From Rutstroemia sp. NJR-2017a BVV2 (lineage: Eukaryota > Ascomycota > Leotiomycetes > Helotiales > Rutstroemiaceae): a stretch of DNA of 64,000 nucleotides. Shown here one piece after another: positions 44,844-54,825 of this stretch; positions within the stretch are counted from its first letter, which is position 1, and every line of letters starts with the position of its first letter. The stretch is from assembly GCA_002946415.1 (NCBI GenBank), contig NJPS01000034.1:124001-188000 (forward strand). The letters run 5' to 3'. The notes beneath the pieces are model-generated. The model was not told the origin of the DNA. It saw nothing but the letters and a program-made list of their open reading frames with translations, and did no database searches. Both the position numbers and the translations under genes were made by a program.

Positions 44844-45986
44844 ATATTCTCTGGCAGGAACGTTGTTAAGAATATCTGTTCGGTTCAAGAGTCGAATGTT
44901 TTGGCGTCCTAAATCAAACTCGTCCCTACAAAGTTGCATAGGGTTGTCGTCCCGGAGTGCCAGACTTTGCGCGAGAGCGATATATGCCTCCAGACTTCTG
45001 GGCCTATCGGAGGGGGCAAATGGTGTGAACTGGGATTTGACCTGTCGGGCAATCTGGCTTGCTTCAAAGAACGCCGGAAGAGTCGAACTCAAAACCCCAG
45101 AGGTCATATTGACAAAGCAGGCATCGAAGTTCGCCCATTGAAAGGTTGTAATATCGTCAAGGTTGAAATCTTCCCCGCCAAGTATGTAGATGAAGCCGTC
45201 GTTACGTCCACCTGACTTATCAACGATATACCCAATACGTGTATCTTAGTTGAGTTTCACCAGCTTCAGCGTAATCCTTGATATAAGCTCGGGGTATCCA
45301 GGGAGCTCCCACGTAAGCCCTATCTGGGTAGGGAAGTCCGTTAGACATGGCATCGAATGGGATCATATCTGCTAGCTCAGAGAGCTTTCGACCACTGGCG
45401 TGAAGACTCGAGTACAAGTCACCGAAATGCTGATCTGAGATTTTAACGTTGATTGGATGCTGAAGAGGTAGACCAGTTTCGTTGTCGAAGTCTACGCTTG
45501 GTGGAGAATTTGCGGGTCGACTTGGGTTATAAAATAGCATGAAGGCTTGGTCGATGTTATGCGAAGGCCGCCCGCACTCCCGCATATTCGACCCATGACT
45601 GGGCCCCCAAGTCAAGTCCTCTCTTGCCTCAGCTGAAAGATCCCGTTGAGTAAAATCTGGAAGAACTTCTCCGTCCGCACCGTATCTCATGTCAGTTTCC
45701 GTGATAATTGGTCTTCTGGTGGCTCTTGTCCTGAAGTTTTCCACATACTCGTCCAAACCCTCAGCATAGATCAAGCTCTTCTCTGTGAAGAATGCTGCTG
45801 GTTGAGGAGAGCTGGTTTGATCTCTCTCTACTGATGGGAGAGCTTCATCAACTGGCTCAGATTGACTTGCTCTCTCCGCTCTGAGTTGCTTGAGCTTCTC
45901 GGCTTCGAGTTTTCGCTTCGACTCTTTCATTGCAGCTAACAACGCCTTTGGCGTGCCAACTGGTCATCAGGCTCCCGAGAAGCCAT
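44844..45986 (-). pseudogene. Uncharacterised protein gene, frameshifted and truncated
   Basis: A minus-strand coding tract begins at an ATG at 45986 (MASREPDDQLA), loses frame near 45955, continues as KALLAAMKESKRKLEAEKLKQL... to about 45245 (TQLRYTY), loses frame again, and continues GYIVDKSGGRNDGFIYILGGEDFNLDDITTFQWANFDACF... to about 44860. Each junction needs a one-nucleotide change. The residues either side read smoothly, so this was one protein of about 370 residues or more. I do not recognise its family. Its 3' end abuts the HET-derived block, which probably removed the true C-terminus. Confidence 0.65.
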
Positions 45987-46343
45987 GGTGTGACAAGACC
46001 TACCTACTGCCGCGGTGCACTCATTCAAAGTGCATATGCGGAAGGGTAGGTAGATCTCGACTGGTCTTTTCATTAGACTAGATCTCGATCTAAGTCCGAA
46101 GTCGGCGAGTGTGGTCGAGAGAATGATAGTGTGACTTGTATGTGTGAGATCAATTGAGATTTGAGTCGATCTAGCAAGAGTTGGTTCTGAATGCGTAAAA
46201 GAGTTCGATATTTGAAGTTTGAGAGCAGTATGTTAAGTTGAGGATTCAAAAGGTGAGTTGAAAGGTGCAACCGTGGAAGACATTCAAAAGGTGAATTGAA
46301 AAGTATAGAAAGAAGCACTAGTAGTGAATATATAAGTGAATGT

Positions 46344-46381
46344 GGTGGAGAGTGTGCGTAGAGCGGAATTTCCGTCATGGA
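46344..46381 (+). repeat. 38-bp orphan fragment of the HET gene 3' coding region
   Basis: Identical over 38 bp to 49300-49337 inside the HET gene, on the same strand. It directly precedes the HET promoter, so it is the edge of a deleted tandem copy. Confidence 0.8.
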
Positions 46382-46426
46382 GTCAGAACTGTAATAAGAA
46401 CATAGCCCGTCTATCAATTTAGTTTA

Positions 46427-46521
46427 AAGTAGATTATTATCGTTGAACGAATATCCTAAAGAGTCTGAGATATTGTAATGTTTTCATTGTTCAAATATCC
46501 TTTGGATATTATGGTCGGCCT
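46427..46521. mobile_element. Partial MITE (copy D) in the HET-gene promoter
   Basis: The interior (AATATCCTAAAGAGTCTGAG, then TGTAATGTTTTCATTGTTCA and GGTCGGCCT) matches copy C, but the TIR ends and target duplication are not recognisable. Confidence 0.6.
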
Positions 46522-47191
46522 ACAGAAGTGATACCCAATGCTCACCCCATAGCACCTCCGTTCAACAAAACAAGCATAGTCCATCTCGATTAATTATACT
46601 TCTCGCATAAATCTTCCTCGAAAACTGCACCCCTCCTCCACAATCTCACTGTGGGGGTCCTCCCTTCCTCTCCCCTCCCCTCCCCTCCCCTCAACCACCA
46701 CGGGACACAAGCGCCTCAATTTAAGCCCCAATGATGCCACCTCCAATCAGCAACCTCACCCACCCGCTCAACGTCGCATTAAGCTCAAACCACAAACCTA
46801 AAATACTTTGCTGCCTAATAATGCAATCGACGAAGCAACAATATTTCAGCCCTTTCTACACCGGATGCGGAGGAGACGCGTCGCCAGAAAGCTTGTTTGT
46901 TAGGATGCACACACCTACAGGTACGCGGGCTGAGAAAACGTGGGAGGGATGTCAGTTCAGCCAAGGCAAGATATTGTTTTCAGAGAAGACACGGGATGGA
47001 TGGTGATTAAGCTATCTTGTAACTTAGTGCCTATATCTGAGCCTGATGCTTGATATAAGATACTTAATCATTGTCGGAGCCCGGATGGGACTTTAAGAAC
47101 AAGCAATCCGGCCTCATCAGAAAAGTGAAATCGAAATCGTCCTTCAAGTTCATTCCATATCTCAAGCACGGCAAAACCTCCAGCTCCAAAA

Positions 47192-49939
47192 ATGTCCTTT
47201 CGATCCAAACCACCCTCATCTTCCTCCTACAACAATCGCAATCCCAACCCCGGCCTCTGCCCTGCCTGCTCAACCATCAACATCTCACAAGCCTTCCAAA
47301 ACGCCTACGCCCTCTACGAAGGCGCTCGCCGTGGCACCAACACCCGCACCCTCGACGTCTATCGCAGCCAGACCGGCCCTCCCTACCTTGGCCATTTCTA
47401 CTACGTCGCCGCCCTCGGCACCCGTCTTTCAACCCCCACCACCACCTCCTGCCGCCTCTGCACTTTCCTCCTACAAATCTACCCCAGCGCGCGCACCCCC
47501 TCCCCCCTCGGCCACAAACTCCTCGCCCTCTGCACCAGCGAAAGCTACCTCTTCCAGACGCTCCAAAAATCCGCCAACCATCGGAAAAAAGACCCTCGAC
47601 CCTGGGGTCTTATCGACCACAATGTATTCCTGGCCGTCGTGCCCATCATCGCGGAGATCCCAGCCACCGGCCTCCCGCTACGCTGGATGGAGACGGAACT
47701 CCCGCTGCATGGGGGCATGTACCGGTTAAGCGAATGGGACAAGAGCGAGCGGACACGGATCGCAGTGCCGAGATTACTGGGCGAGAAGGCGGATTTGAAG
47801 CTCGCGAGACTGTGGTTGGGGTGTTGTAGGGAAGCGCATGTAGGATGTGCTGCGCGGAAGACGGGCTCAGGGAAAGGAAAGGGAAAGGGAAAAGTTGAAC
47901 TTCGAGGATTCAGAGCGATTGATTGTGCGGCGAAACCACCGGTTGTGGTGAGCAGGCCATGGAGCGAGCCGTACGTGGTGCTGAGTTATGTGTGGGGCCC
48001 TCCGAGCGGGGACTGGCCGCCGACGGTGCTGGATGCGGTGGAGGCGACGAGGCGGATGGGGGAGCGGTGGTTGTGGGTTGATAGGGTGTGTATTGATCAG
48101 GGGAATGCGGAGGAGAAGGCGTGGTTGATATCGAAGATGGGGGAAATTTATGAGGGGGCCGAGTTTACGATTGTGGGGGCGGCGGGGGATGCGAGGACGG
48201 GGTTGCCGGGGGTGTCGGGTGCGAAGAGGGAGGTGCAGCCATTGATTGAGTTGGTGGATTGGAATGGCGGAGGACAGGGGGAGGATAAGGATCCGACGGT
48301 GAGGTTGTTGGGGGTGTCGAGTAAAGAGTTTGATAAGTCGGCGGGTGATGGCACGTGGTTGGATATGCACCGGTTTGGCATGCAAAGCACGATTGCGTTT
48401 TCAGTCGAAGATGTCAAGAACTTCCAGAAAGAAGAAGAACTTATGAAGGAATACAACATCAGCCGCGACCATTTTGAAATCTTCCACGACTTCGCCGACG
48501 ATGCCAACAGTTCGATGGAGGTATTCATGCCCAAGATGCAACTAATGGCACAAAGAGCCGGCGTTCCTCTCTCGCAATACGCACCATTTCTCCTCCGCAA
48601 ACTCGCCACCGACATCGGGATGCCCGAAGACATGATCGCGAATCTCAAACGCCGGCCCGAACCCCCCATAACAAGGTCCTCTCGACCGCAGAAGCCACTC
48701 CCCAAAAGCGTAGTCCCGGGATCTACCCTCCTCGTCTCCACGCTCCCCGATCCACGCACCACAATCCGCAGCTCCAAATGGGCGGCCCGCGGGTGGACGT
48801 ACCAAGAAGGCGTGCTCTCCAACCGGCGTCTCGTGTTCACCCCGTCGCAGATATACTGGGAATGCAACGGCATGGCCGTGCACGAATCGCTGGACCTTCT
48901 CGATCTATACGACCCCACGGAGACGCGTTTCGCCGACTACATGCTCGCGGGGATCTTCGACGGGGACATCCATCGGGTTCCGGAACTGCAGTACGGGTAT
49001 CAGAAGTGCGCGATCGAGGAAGAGGAAGTAGAAGTGCAGGTGCGGAAGCTGGATGCGCATATAAGCACTTTTACGGCGAGGCAGTTGAGCTTTGATAGTG
49101 ATGCGCTGAATGCGTTTTTGGGTGTGGCGGGGAGGTATGAGAGGGAGGGCGATGGAGGGCTGGGATTGTTGTTGGGAATGCCAGTTTGGAGGGGGAAGTT
49201 TGCCACGGGGAAGGGAGGGTTGAGAGATACGTTTGCGTTGTCACTTTCGGGGTGGGTTCATGGGGGGACGAGGATGGGAAGCGAGGGTGAGGTGTATGCG
49301 GTGGAGAGTGTGCGTAGAGCGGAATTTCCGTCATGGACGTGGGTAGGGTGGAAAGGTCGTGTGGGATTTAGTACCACTGCGAGGACGGGGGAACCTGGAA
49401 ATGAAGGTGATTTGAAGGAGGATAACATGCATGTTCAGTTTTTCAAGGCGATGACAAGTAACAGTTGGGCGAGGGGAATCGGATTTCGAGTATGGGCGGC
49501 GATTATGACGGTCCATGCGAGTGATGGGAGCGAGGTGATACGTGTGGTGGATCAAGGCACAGTACCGGCTATTGATCAGAGTAAGAAATGGCTCCTAACC
49601 ATACGCACGCCCTTCGTCCTACAGCAGAGGGCTTTGATGAGCAAGGATGTGCAGATCCATCTCTCGGTGCGTATGAACATGGCGGATTTGAAAGCCGGTC
49701 ATGCGAAGGGACAACTGATAAGTGTGCTTGTATTTGCGAGTACAGTACCATTCGTGTTCAATGGAAGGGTGAAATTTTTGGTTTTGCGCAGATTGGATGA
49801 GGCGATGAGGCGATGGGAGAGGATAGGGTTGTTGGTCATGACTGTGGAGGAGCATGAATGGGATAGCTGGAAGAATACGGCGGGAGTGTTCAAGGCCTTG
49901 CCTATTGAGAGGTTTGGAACAGATATTGTCTTGGCTTGA
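47192..49939 (+). CDS. HET-domain (heterokaryon incompatibility) protein
   Basis: A single exon of 915 residues starting at an ATG with AAAA context. After a Cys-containing N-terminal region (CPACS, CRLC, possible metal site, residues about 24-90), the HET domain runs from about residue 259 (YVVLSYVWG) through WLWVDRVCIDQGNAEEK and EIYEGAEFTIVGAAGDARTGLPGV to about 345. A second conserved HET block, WAARGWTYQEGVLSNRRLVF with YWEC, lies at about 528-560 after a long insertion. HET domains are found in allorecognition and programmed cell-death systems of filamentous fungi, distantly TIR-like. The gene is flanked upstream by broken pieces of a second copy and a MITE fragment in its promoter. Codon composition switches C-rich to G-rich twice along the gene. 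Confidence 0.92.
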   Translation: MSFRSKPPSSSSYNNRNPNPGLCPACSTINISQAFQNAYALYEGARRGTNTRTLDVYRSQTGPPYLGHFYYVAALGTRLSTPTTTSCRLCTFLLQIYPSARTPSPLGHKLLALCTSESYLFQTLQKSANHRKKDPRPWGLIDHNVFLAVVPIIAEIPATGLPLRWMETELPLHGGMYRLSEWDKSERTRIAVPRLLGEKADLKLARLWLGCCREAHVGCAARKTGSGKGKGKGKVELRGFRAIDCAAKPPVVVSRPWSEPYVVLSYVWGPPSGDWPPTVLDAVEATRRMGERWLWVDRVCIDQGNAEEKAWLISKMGEIYEGAEFTIVGAAGDARTGLPGVSGAKREVQPLIELVDWNGGGQGEDKDPTVRLLGVSSKEFDKSAGDGTWLDMHRFGMQSTIAFSVEDVKNFQKEEELMKEYNISRDHFEIFHDFADDANSSMEVFMPKMQLMAQRAGVPLSQYAPFLLRKLATDIGMPEDMIANLKRRPEPPITRSSRPQKPLPKSVVPGSTLLVSTLPDPRTTIRSSKWAARGWTYQEGVLSNRRLVFTPSQIYWECNGMAVHESLDLLDLYDPTETRFADYMLAGIFDGDIHRVPELQYGYQKCAIEEEEVEVQVRKLDAHISTFTARQLSFDSDALNAFLGVAGRYEREGDGGLGLLLGMPVWRGKFATGKGGLRDTFALSLSGWVHGGTRMGSEGEVYAVESVRRAEFPSWTWVGWKGRVGFSTTARTGEPGNEGDLKEDNMHVQFFKAMTSNSWARGIGFRVWAAIMTVHASDGSEVIRVVDQGTVPAIDQSKKWLLTIRTPFVLQQRALMSKDVQIHLSVRMNMADLKAGHAKGQLISVLVFASTVPFVFNGRVKFLVLRRLDEAMRRWERIGLLVMTVEEHEWDSWKNTAGVFKALPIERFGTDIVLA

Positions 49940-50295
49940 ATATGTTTTTGTCGGGCGTTATCTGGCGATCGGACTGAAGCTGTTGTTAGTGTGCAGTATA
50001 TTTCCGTGCAATCGAACTTCCATCAGTAGTCGTCGAATCGCCTGGTCGTGCCTCATCACTTACTTTTATGAATGCCCCATTGTCCCAGATTCAATGGAAC
50101 AACCGCTTGTATCATACCTCAATGTCCAACACTGGAGAGGACAATCACTTGAATCATCGCCTATATGATAAACCCCAAGTATAGCTCATATAGCAAGTAT
50201 AACCGAGTAACTCCAAGAACTCTATCACTGCAACACCACCCATTTAAGCTGGCGACTCCATCACCAAAAAACTCAGCAACTGTGATGTGTGATCT
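49940..50295. other. Intergenic, HET-gene 3' flank
   Basis: About 355 bp, nothing recognised. Confidence 0.5.
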
Positions 50296-50516
50296 TCACT
50301 GGTGTTGACCTAGGATCGCTTTAACGTGTCTATTCACATGTTGGGCAAGATGAGCTCGATCTGCGAACTTGGTATGCAAGCAATCATCGATATGACACCT
50401 CCAAGGATAGTTGGATACCCGGACAACCCCAAGAATCCTTTCATGTAGGCTAAGGAGGTGCGCTGTGAGAGCTTTTTGAGTTACGTATAAACGATCATTG
50501 CAGTCTTCGTACGGAT
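50296..50516 (-). pseudogene. C2H2 zinc-finger fragment
   Basis: On the minus strand, 73 codons after a possible acceptor (CTTATAG) end at 50296 and contain one C2H2-like finger (CHIDDC ... HLAQHVNRH). No in-phase upstream exon with an ATG was found; the upstream DNA carries a 23-bp direct repeat. A gene remnant or terminal exon is likelier than a whole gene. Confidence 0.35.
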
Positions 50517-50582
50517 CTATAAGTATACTATTAGCTATGATCGCCCTAATTTTCAACGCACAACGACTAACCTACTTTGTTG

Positions 50583-50646
50583 CATATCTCATTCTGGCTC
50601 GTGTCGGTAGAGTTCTGTTTTGGTAGCATATCTCATTCTGGCTCGT
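50583..50646. repeat. Direct repeat, two 23-bp copies 40 bp apart
   Basis: GCATATCTCATTCTGGCTCG followed by TGTC occurs at about 50583 and again at about 50623. Confidence 0.8.
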
Positions 50647-51020
50647 GTCAGTGACTTTCTGGGTTCGTTGTGTCAGTAACTTGGTGTCAGTAACTGTATA
50701 AACTTAGGATAATCCATTCCTACCTTCTTCGTTCTCTGATAGTAGTTGGAAAATGCTCATACCACTGCACTATAATTCGACAGGTCGGCTGCACAGACAG
50801 CTAGGAGGAATATAAACATTTTAGTCATTACATACAGATAGATAATCTAACCAGTTTTTACATCATATCTTTCGTATCATGCCGTCCATGCTTGCCGTAT
50901 GAAACCAACGCCATTCTATGCCATCCAGATCGCTTGCTATGTATGCAGATAATTCATTCCAGAGCACCTCCCTAATACCCATGTACAAGAAAAAATAAAC
51001 ATATATATCCAATTTTCACA
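50647..51020. other. Intergenic, no gene seen
   Basis: About 370 bp of 3' flank of the PLC-like gene on the minus strand. Confidence 0.5.
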
Positions 51021-52457
51021 TCACATCAGCAACCATACAACCCCTATTACACCCATTGCAACTACTACAGCACTTCTACCCACCATATCAAGCCTTGTTG
51101 ATCTCATCGCGCCACTCTCCACCAAGCCACAGCATTCCCTGTCATATGTGACGTTATTCCACTTTGCTGCCACCTCGAACACACTTCCATTCCCGACATT
51201 GTAGAAATCGACGTTGAGGAACTTGGGCGGGAATCCCCAATTGGCTGCGCAGTTCTCTGCAGTCAATCCCAATGAACCATATCCAGTAACATTATTGGTA
51301 ACGTTTAAGAGTGGTGTATACGGAACAAGCAGACTGTTTCCAAGAAGCGTGATATCATAATTCAAGTTGTGATTCGCCATGTACAAATGAGTTCTGGAAT
51401 TTGCATCATCAAGGTTCGGAGGGCGTTCCGGGAAGCAAGGGAATGAGCGGTTGGTAGGATCGAAAGGTGTTTCCCACATGTTAGTGAACTCGTCGATGAT
51501 CCATGGATATGCCGTTTGATTTGCTTGGTAGTCCATGAAAATAACAACACGCTTTCCGCTCAAAATCATAGAAGCGAGGGTAGGCCAGTCCTGGAGCGCC
51601 ATGGGAATCTTGGGGGGTTCGAAGGCGTAGTTTTGAATACCCGTTTGTTCAATAAACGGAACATATTTGTCAACGTTGCTGTAGTTTCCATTTCCGAGGA
51701 GGATGGTTACTACATCGAACGGATGATCCACAACCCAGTCATATACCTCAGACAGCCAGTTGGTGATAGGGCCTGCATCCAGAACATCGCAAGATGTATG
51801 ACAGAAGTGAGGAACACTGCCATTCCATTGTATTTGACCTTGAAGCAGTCGAATTCCATCGTTGAGTTGGGTGGTAACCGAGAGAGCTTGATTGGCTGCT
51901 ACGCTGCCCGATCGAATAAAAGGGGAATTATGAGCGGCGACTTCGGTGATATTGCCATAGCTTCGGTCGCAGAATTCGACATAATTGTTGCAGGGTGTGG
52001 TATTTGTCGGTTGTGCAGAACTGGAGGTTGATGTTGCTGTCGAATTCGACGTTCCATTGATCGCAGTTGTTGTTGTGTGTCCAGCTCCTGTCAAGACAAT
52101 CTGCGTCGCAGTAGAGGTAGAGCTCGTTGCATTTCCAGTCAATGTCAGTGTGCCAATCGCAAAAATGGTCGTGGATCCGAGGGTTGTTGTTCGAGTACTC
52201 GATCTGGTGGTGATTGTGGATACTACAGCTTCAGTCGATACTGCAGACGACGAAGTGGAAACGGTTATGGTAGTCGAAAGCGACAGATAAGATCCAGTAG
52301 GCACTGATGCTTCCGAGGCACCAGTAATGACTGTAATACCTGTTTTGGAGCTGGTTGTTGACCTGGAGCTGGAAGAACTTGAACTCGACGACGAATCTGC
52401 TTGAGCATGCACGACGGTAGCAAGGATGCCAACTGATAGAAGGCGTGAGAACAGCAT
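51021..52457 (-). CDS. GPI-anchored PLC-like phosphodiesterase
   Basis: Intronless, 478 residues from ATG at 52457. A signal peptide (about 1-18, ending VVHAQA) is followed by a Ser/Thr-rich stalk (20-155) and a TIM-barrel domain beginning CNNYVEFCDRSYGNITEVAAHNSPFIRSGS (His near 176), with LNDGIRLLQGQIQW and KRVVIFMDY barrel strands. The C-terminus (VVVAMGVIGVVWLLM after a small-residue stretch) is a GPI-attachment signal. Hence a wall- or membrane-bound extracellular protein of the PLC-like superfamily; the second catalytic His is not obvious by eye, so activity is uncertain. It is only distantly related to the gene at 22972-24639. Confidence 0.85.
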   Translation of the reverse strand: MLFSRLLSVGILATVVHAQADSSSSSSSSSSRSTTSSKTGITVITGASEASVPTGSYLSLSTTITVSTSSSAVSTEAVVSTITTRSSTRTTTLGSTTIFAIGTLTLTGNATSSTSTATQIVLTGAGHTTTTAINGTSNSTATSTSSSAQPTNTTPCNNYVEFCDRSYGNITEVAAHNSPFIRSGSVAANQALSVTTQLNDGIRLLQGQIQWNGSVPHFCHTSCDVLDAGPITNWLSEVYDWVVDHPFDVVTILLGNGNYSNVDKYVPFIEQTGIQNYAFEPPKIPMALQDWPTLASMILSGKRVVIFMDYQANQTAYPWIIDEFTNMWETPFDPTNRSFPCFPERPPNLDDANSRTHLYMANHNLNYDITLLGNSLLVPYTPLLNVTNNVTGYGSLGLTAENCAANWGFPPKFLNVDFYNVGNGSVFEVAAKWNNVTYDRECCGLVESGAMRSTRLDMVGRSAVVVAMGVIGVVWLLM

Positions 52458-54825
52458 TGTTGCTGTGCCAGTCCAATTACTCTTGCTCCAGGAACAGGAG
52501 GTCAGTGGAGAGGAGATGGAGGGAAGTAATTAGGTGTAGAGGGGATTTGGGGGTCGGATTGAAGATAACGAGCGGAGTGTATTGACGTGGTGGTGACCCG
52601 GGGAAAATATTTACAATGCTTAGTCGAGTGGTAGTCGTATTCGTAGTTTATTACCCATGGACCTGGTAATCTAGGAAGAAAGCGAAGGAAGACGCGGAGA
52701 AGAATTGATTCGGGACCCGACGTCAGAGACTGCTAAAGAGGGCGCTTTTGGGGGTATTTCTTGGTATCTCTTGGGGGCCTCTTGGGTAGGTTCTACGCGC
52801 TATGCGGGATGGTTTTAGTAGCATCAAAGCATACGTAGAATTAGAATGATAGCGAAAAGAATTACATGAATTATTACTAGACGAGTGGGTATAGAGCGGG
52901 ATGGTAGACTGCTTCACCGTCCGTAGAGGGAATCAAGCACACACTTGAAGAAGCGTGTTATGACGTTGTTGAAGCTCAAACGCCAAACCACTTGCAAACC
53001 TCGAATGGCAAGTCAGTTGAGTTGGCTTTTCTTTTTCCTCTTCTTCCTCTTCTTTGCGTGGTTAAGGTTAGACATTGGATCCGCAGAGTTGCCGGTGCCG
53101 GTGCCGGTGCGGGTAGCTTATCCCTATTTCAGGGGTTGTCGGCCAATTATTACGGTTAAGTAACGCCCAGCCCACTACTTAGAGACTGTACTTCGTAGGT
53201 TCGTGATATTTGTTTGGGAGATCTTCATATTCGATCTATATGTCCGTCTCGGAGCTGAAGGAAGGCTGTCCTCTGCATGCAGATCGAAGTCCAACGGTTT
53301 GACCCAAGTATTGTGATGCTACGCTTCGTTTCTGAGATATCTACCGCTGTTGCACTTCGCAGGAGAGGCAGGCAATGCTAGAATATATTTGTGGCACAAG
53401 TATTATACCGGCAGTTCTCAGACGAACCACAATTTCTTTCAAGAGACGTCTTGCAATTGTATCAAATAACGTTTCATTGCCTCAATCAATTCCAAGCTTT
53501 GCAGACCCTCCAAACATTGCAGAACACTCCAAAGTGCTCCATATCCGTACTAAATCTCCAATTTTTTCACGGCCTTGGGTTATTACTAAAGTAAGTGCAG
53601 CTGCAGAGGCCCCTCTCGATTGAGGCTTGGAAGGGTTTCCCGACTGATCTTCTACAGGGATTGATACGGGTTAACGCAGCCTAGGAGGAGCTGGATGTTG
53701 GGCGGATCTGCCATTTTAATTAAAGAGCCTATTGCACTTTAAGGGAAAGTGTCACTGTCAGTGTCAAGCCGGTAGCAGAAGGTGGTCGTGTATTCCAAAT
53801 CTCACATCTCATCTCATCTCGTATTGATAACTACGGCTATTTAATTTGGATTCACGTGGGAAAAGTAGTGTGGAAGGGTTGAAGAAACATATGGCTGCGC
53901 CTTCAAGCCAGCCAGCCAGCCAGCCGTTGGAGCCATAAGCTTAAGGAGAAACGAAACCTCGGGCTTCGGATGACGACGACGCCAGCGTAGCTAATAGGAG
54001 AACTACACATTTCACGAGTCGGGTGAGACACAACGCGATGGAAATACTGAACTTGGGACAGATGTTTACATCAGTGGCTTATTCCGATTCCCAATGCAAA
54101 TCCCATTCTGCTAGCTAGCCATCGCCGCATCAGCTTGTTACGCTGCAGGGAAATTGTTGAGCCATAGCTTATAGTCAGACAACTAACACAGCAACGTACT
54201 GTACTCCCGCAACATCCATGACCTTTTCCAGACTTCGGCACGTCCACACCCAGTCGAACAGTCGAAGAGTCAAGACCCAAGAGTCGAGACGCGCAACAAA
54301 AGTGGCCAAGACCGACCGATTCAAGGATATACCGGCAATGCGCAGCCCAGCAGCCCATAATTCTCCCGTACACCCACCCATCATCTACTCTGTACATCGA
54401 TGACATCGATATTCTAGAGGTAGGGAGATCTCCCTCGCCCAATACCGGTAATCTACCCTAGGGGCCCGTCTCCCAAGTTTCCCAAAACATCTTCTCGACC
54501 TTACTTAGAATTTACTAAGTCGCTTTTCTTACCTTGTTTTGTTTGTCCTTGTTGATATACCCTGCTGTAATCTTTACACTATTTCGTATCTGCATGTTCT
54601 TTTTCATCATTGCTTGTTCTATCGATCTTTCCCCATCCTCTCTTCGACCTCCTCCTCCTCCTCTCTCACCTCGTCGTCGCTCACTTCCCTTGATACAGGA
54701 TTTGTGAAGCGCCGTAATACGAAACAAACCTCTACCCTCACTCAATTGATCATCCATCTTCACACTCTTTACAACCCATACCAAGACAATCTTATCGGCA
54801 TTGTCAATTAATCAGCTCCTTCATC
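52458..54825. promoter_or_regulatory. Divergent intergenic region between the PLC-like and SUR7-like genes
   Basis: About 2.4 kb separate the divergent start codons. A GCCGGTGCCGGTGCCGGTGC hexamer repeat lies at about 53090-53110, and a GCCAGCCAGCCAGCCAGCC repeat near 53907. Positions 54490-54790 are C+T rich, the likely core promoter and leader of the SUR7-like gene. No gene recognised inside. Confidence 0.5.

Noticed and set aside
47071..47829. 252-codon plus-strand ORF overlapping the HET gene start
   Set aside because: Pro/His/Arg-rich shadow of the C-rich HET coding sequence in another frame.
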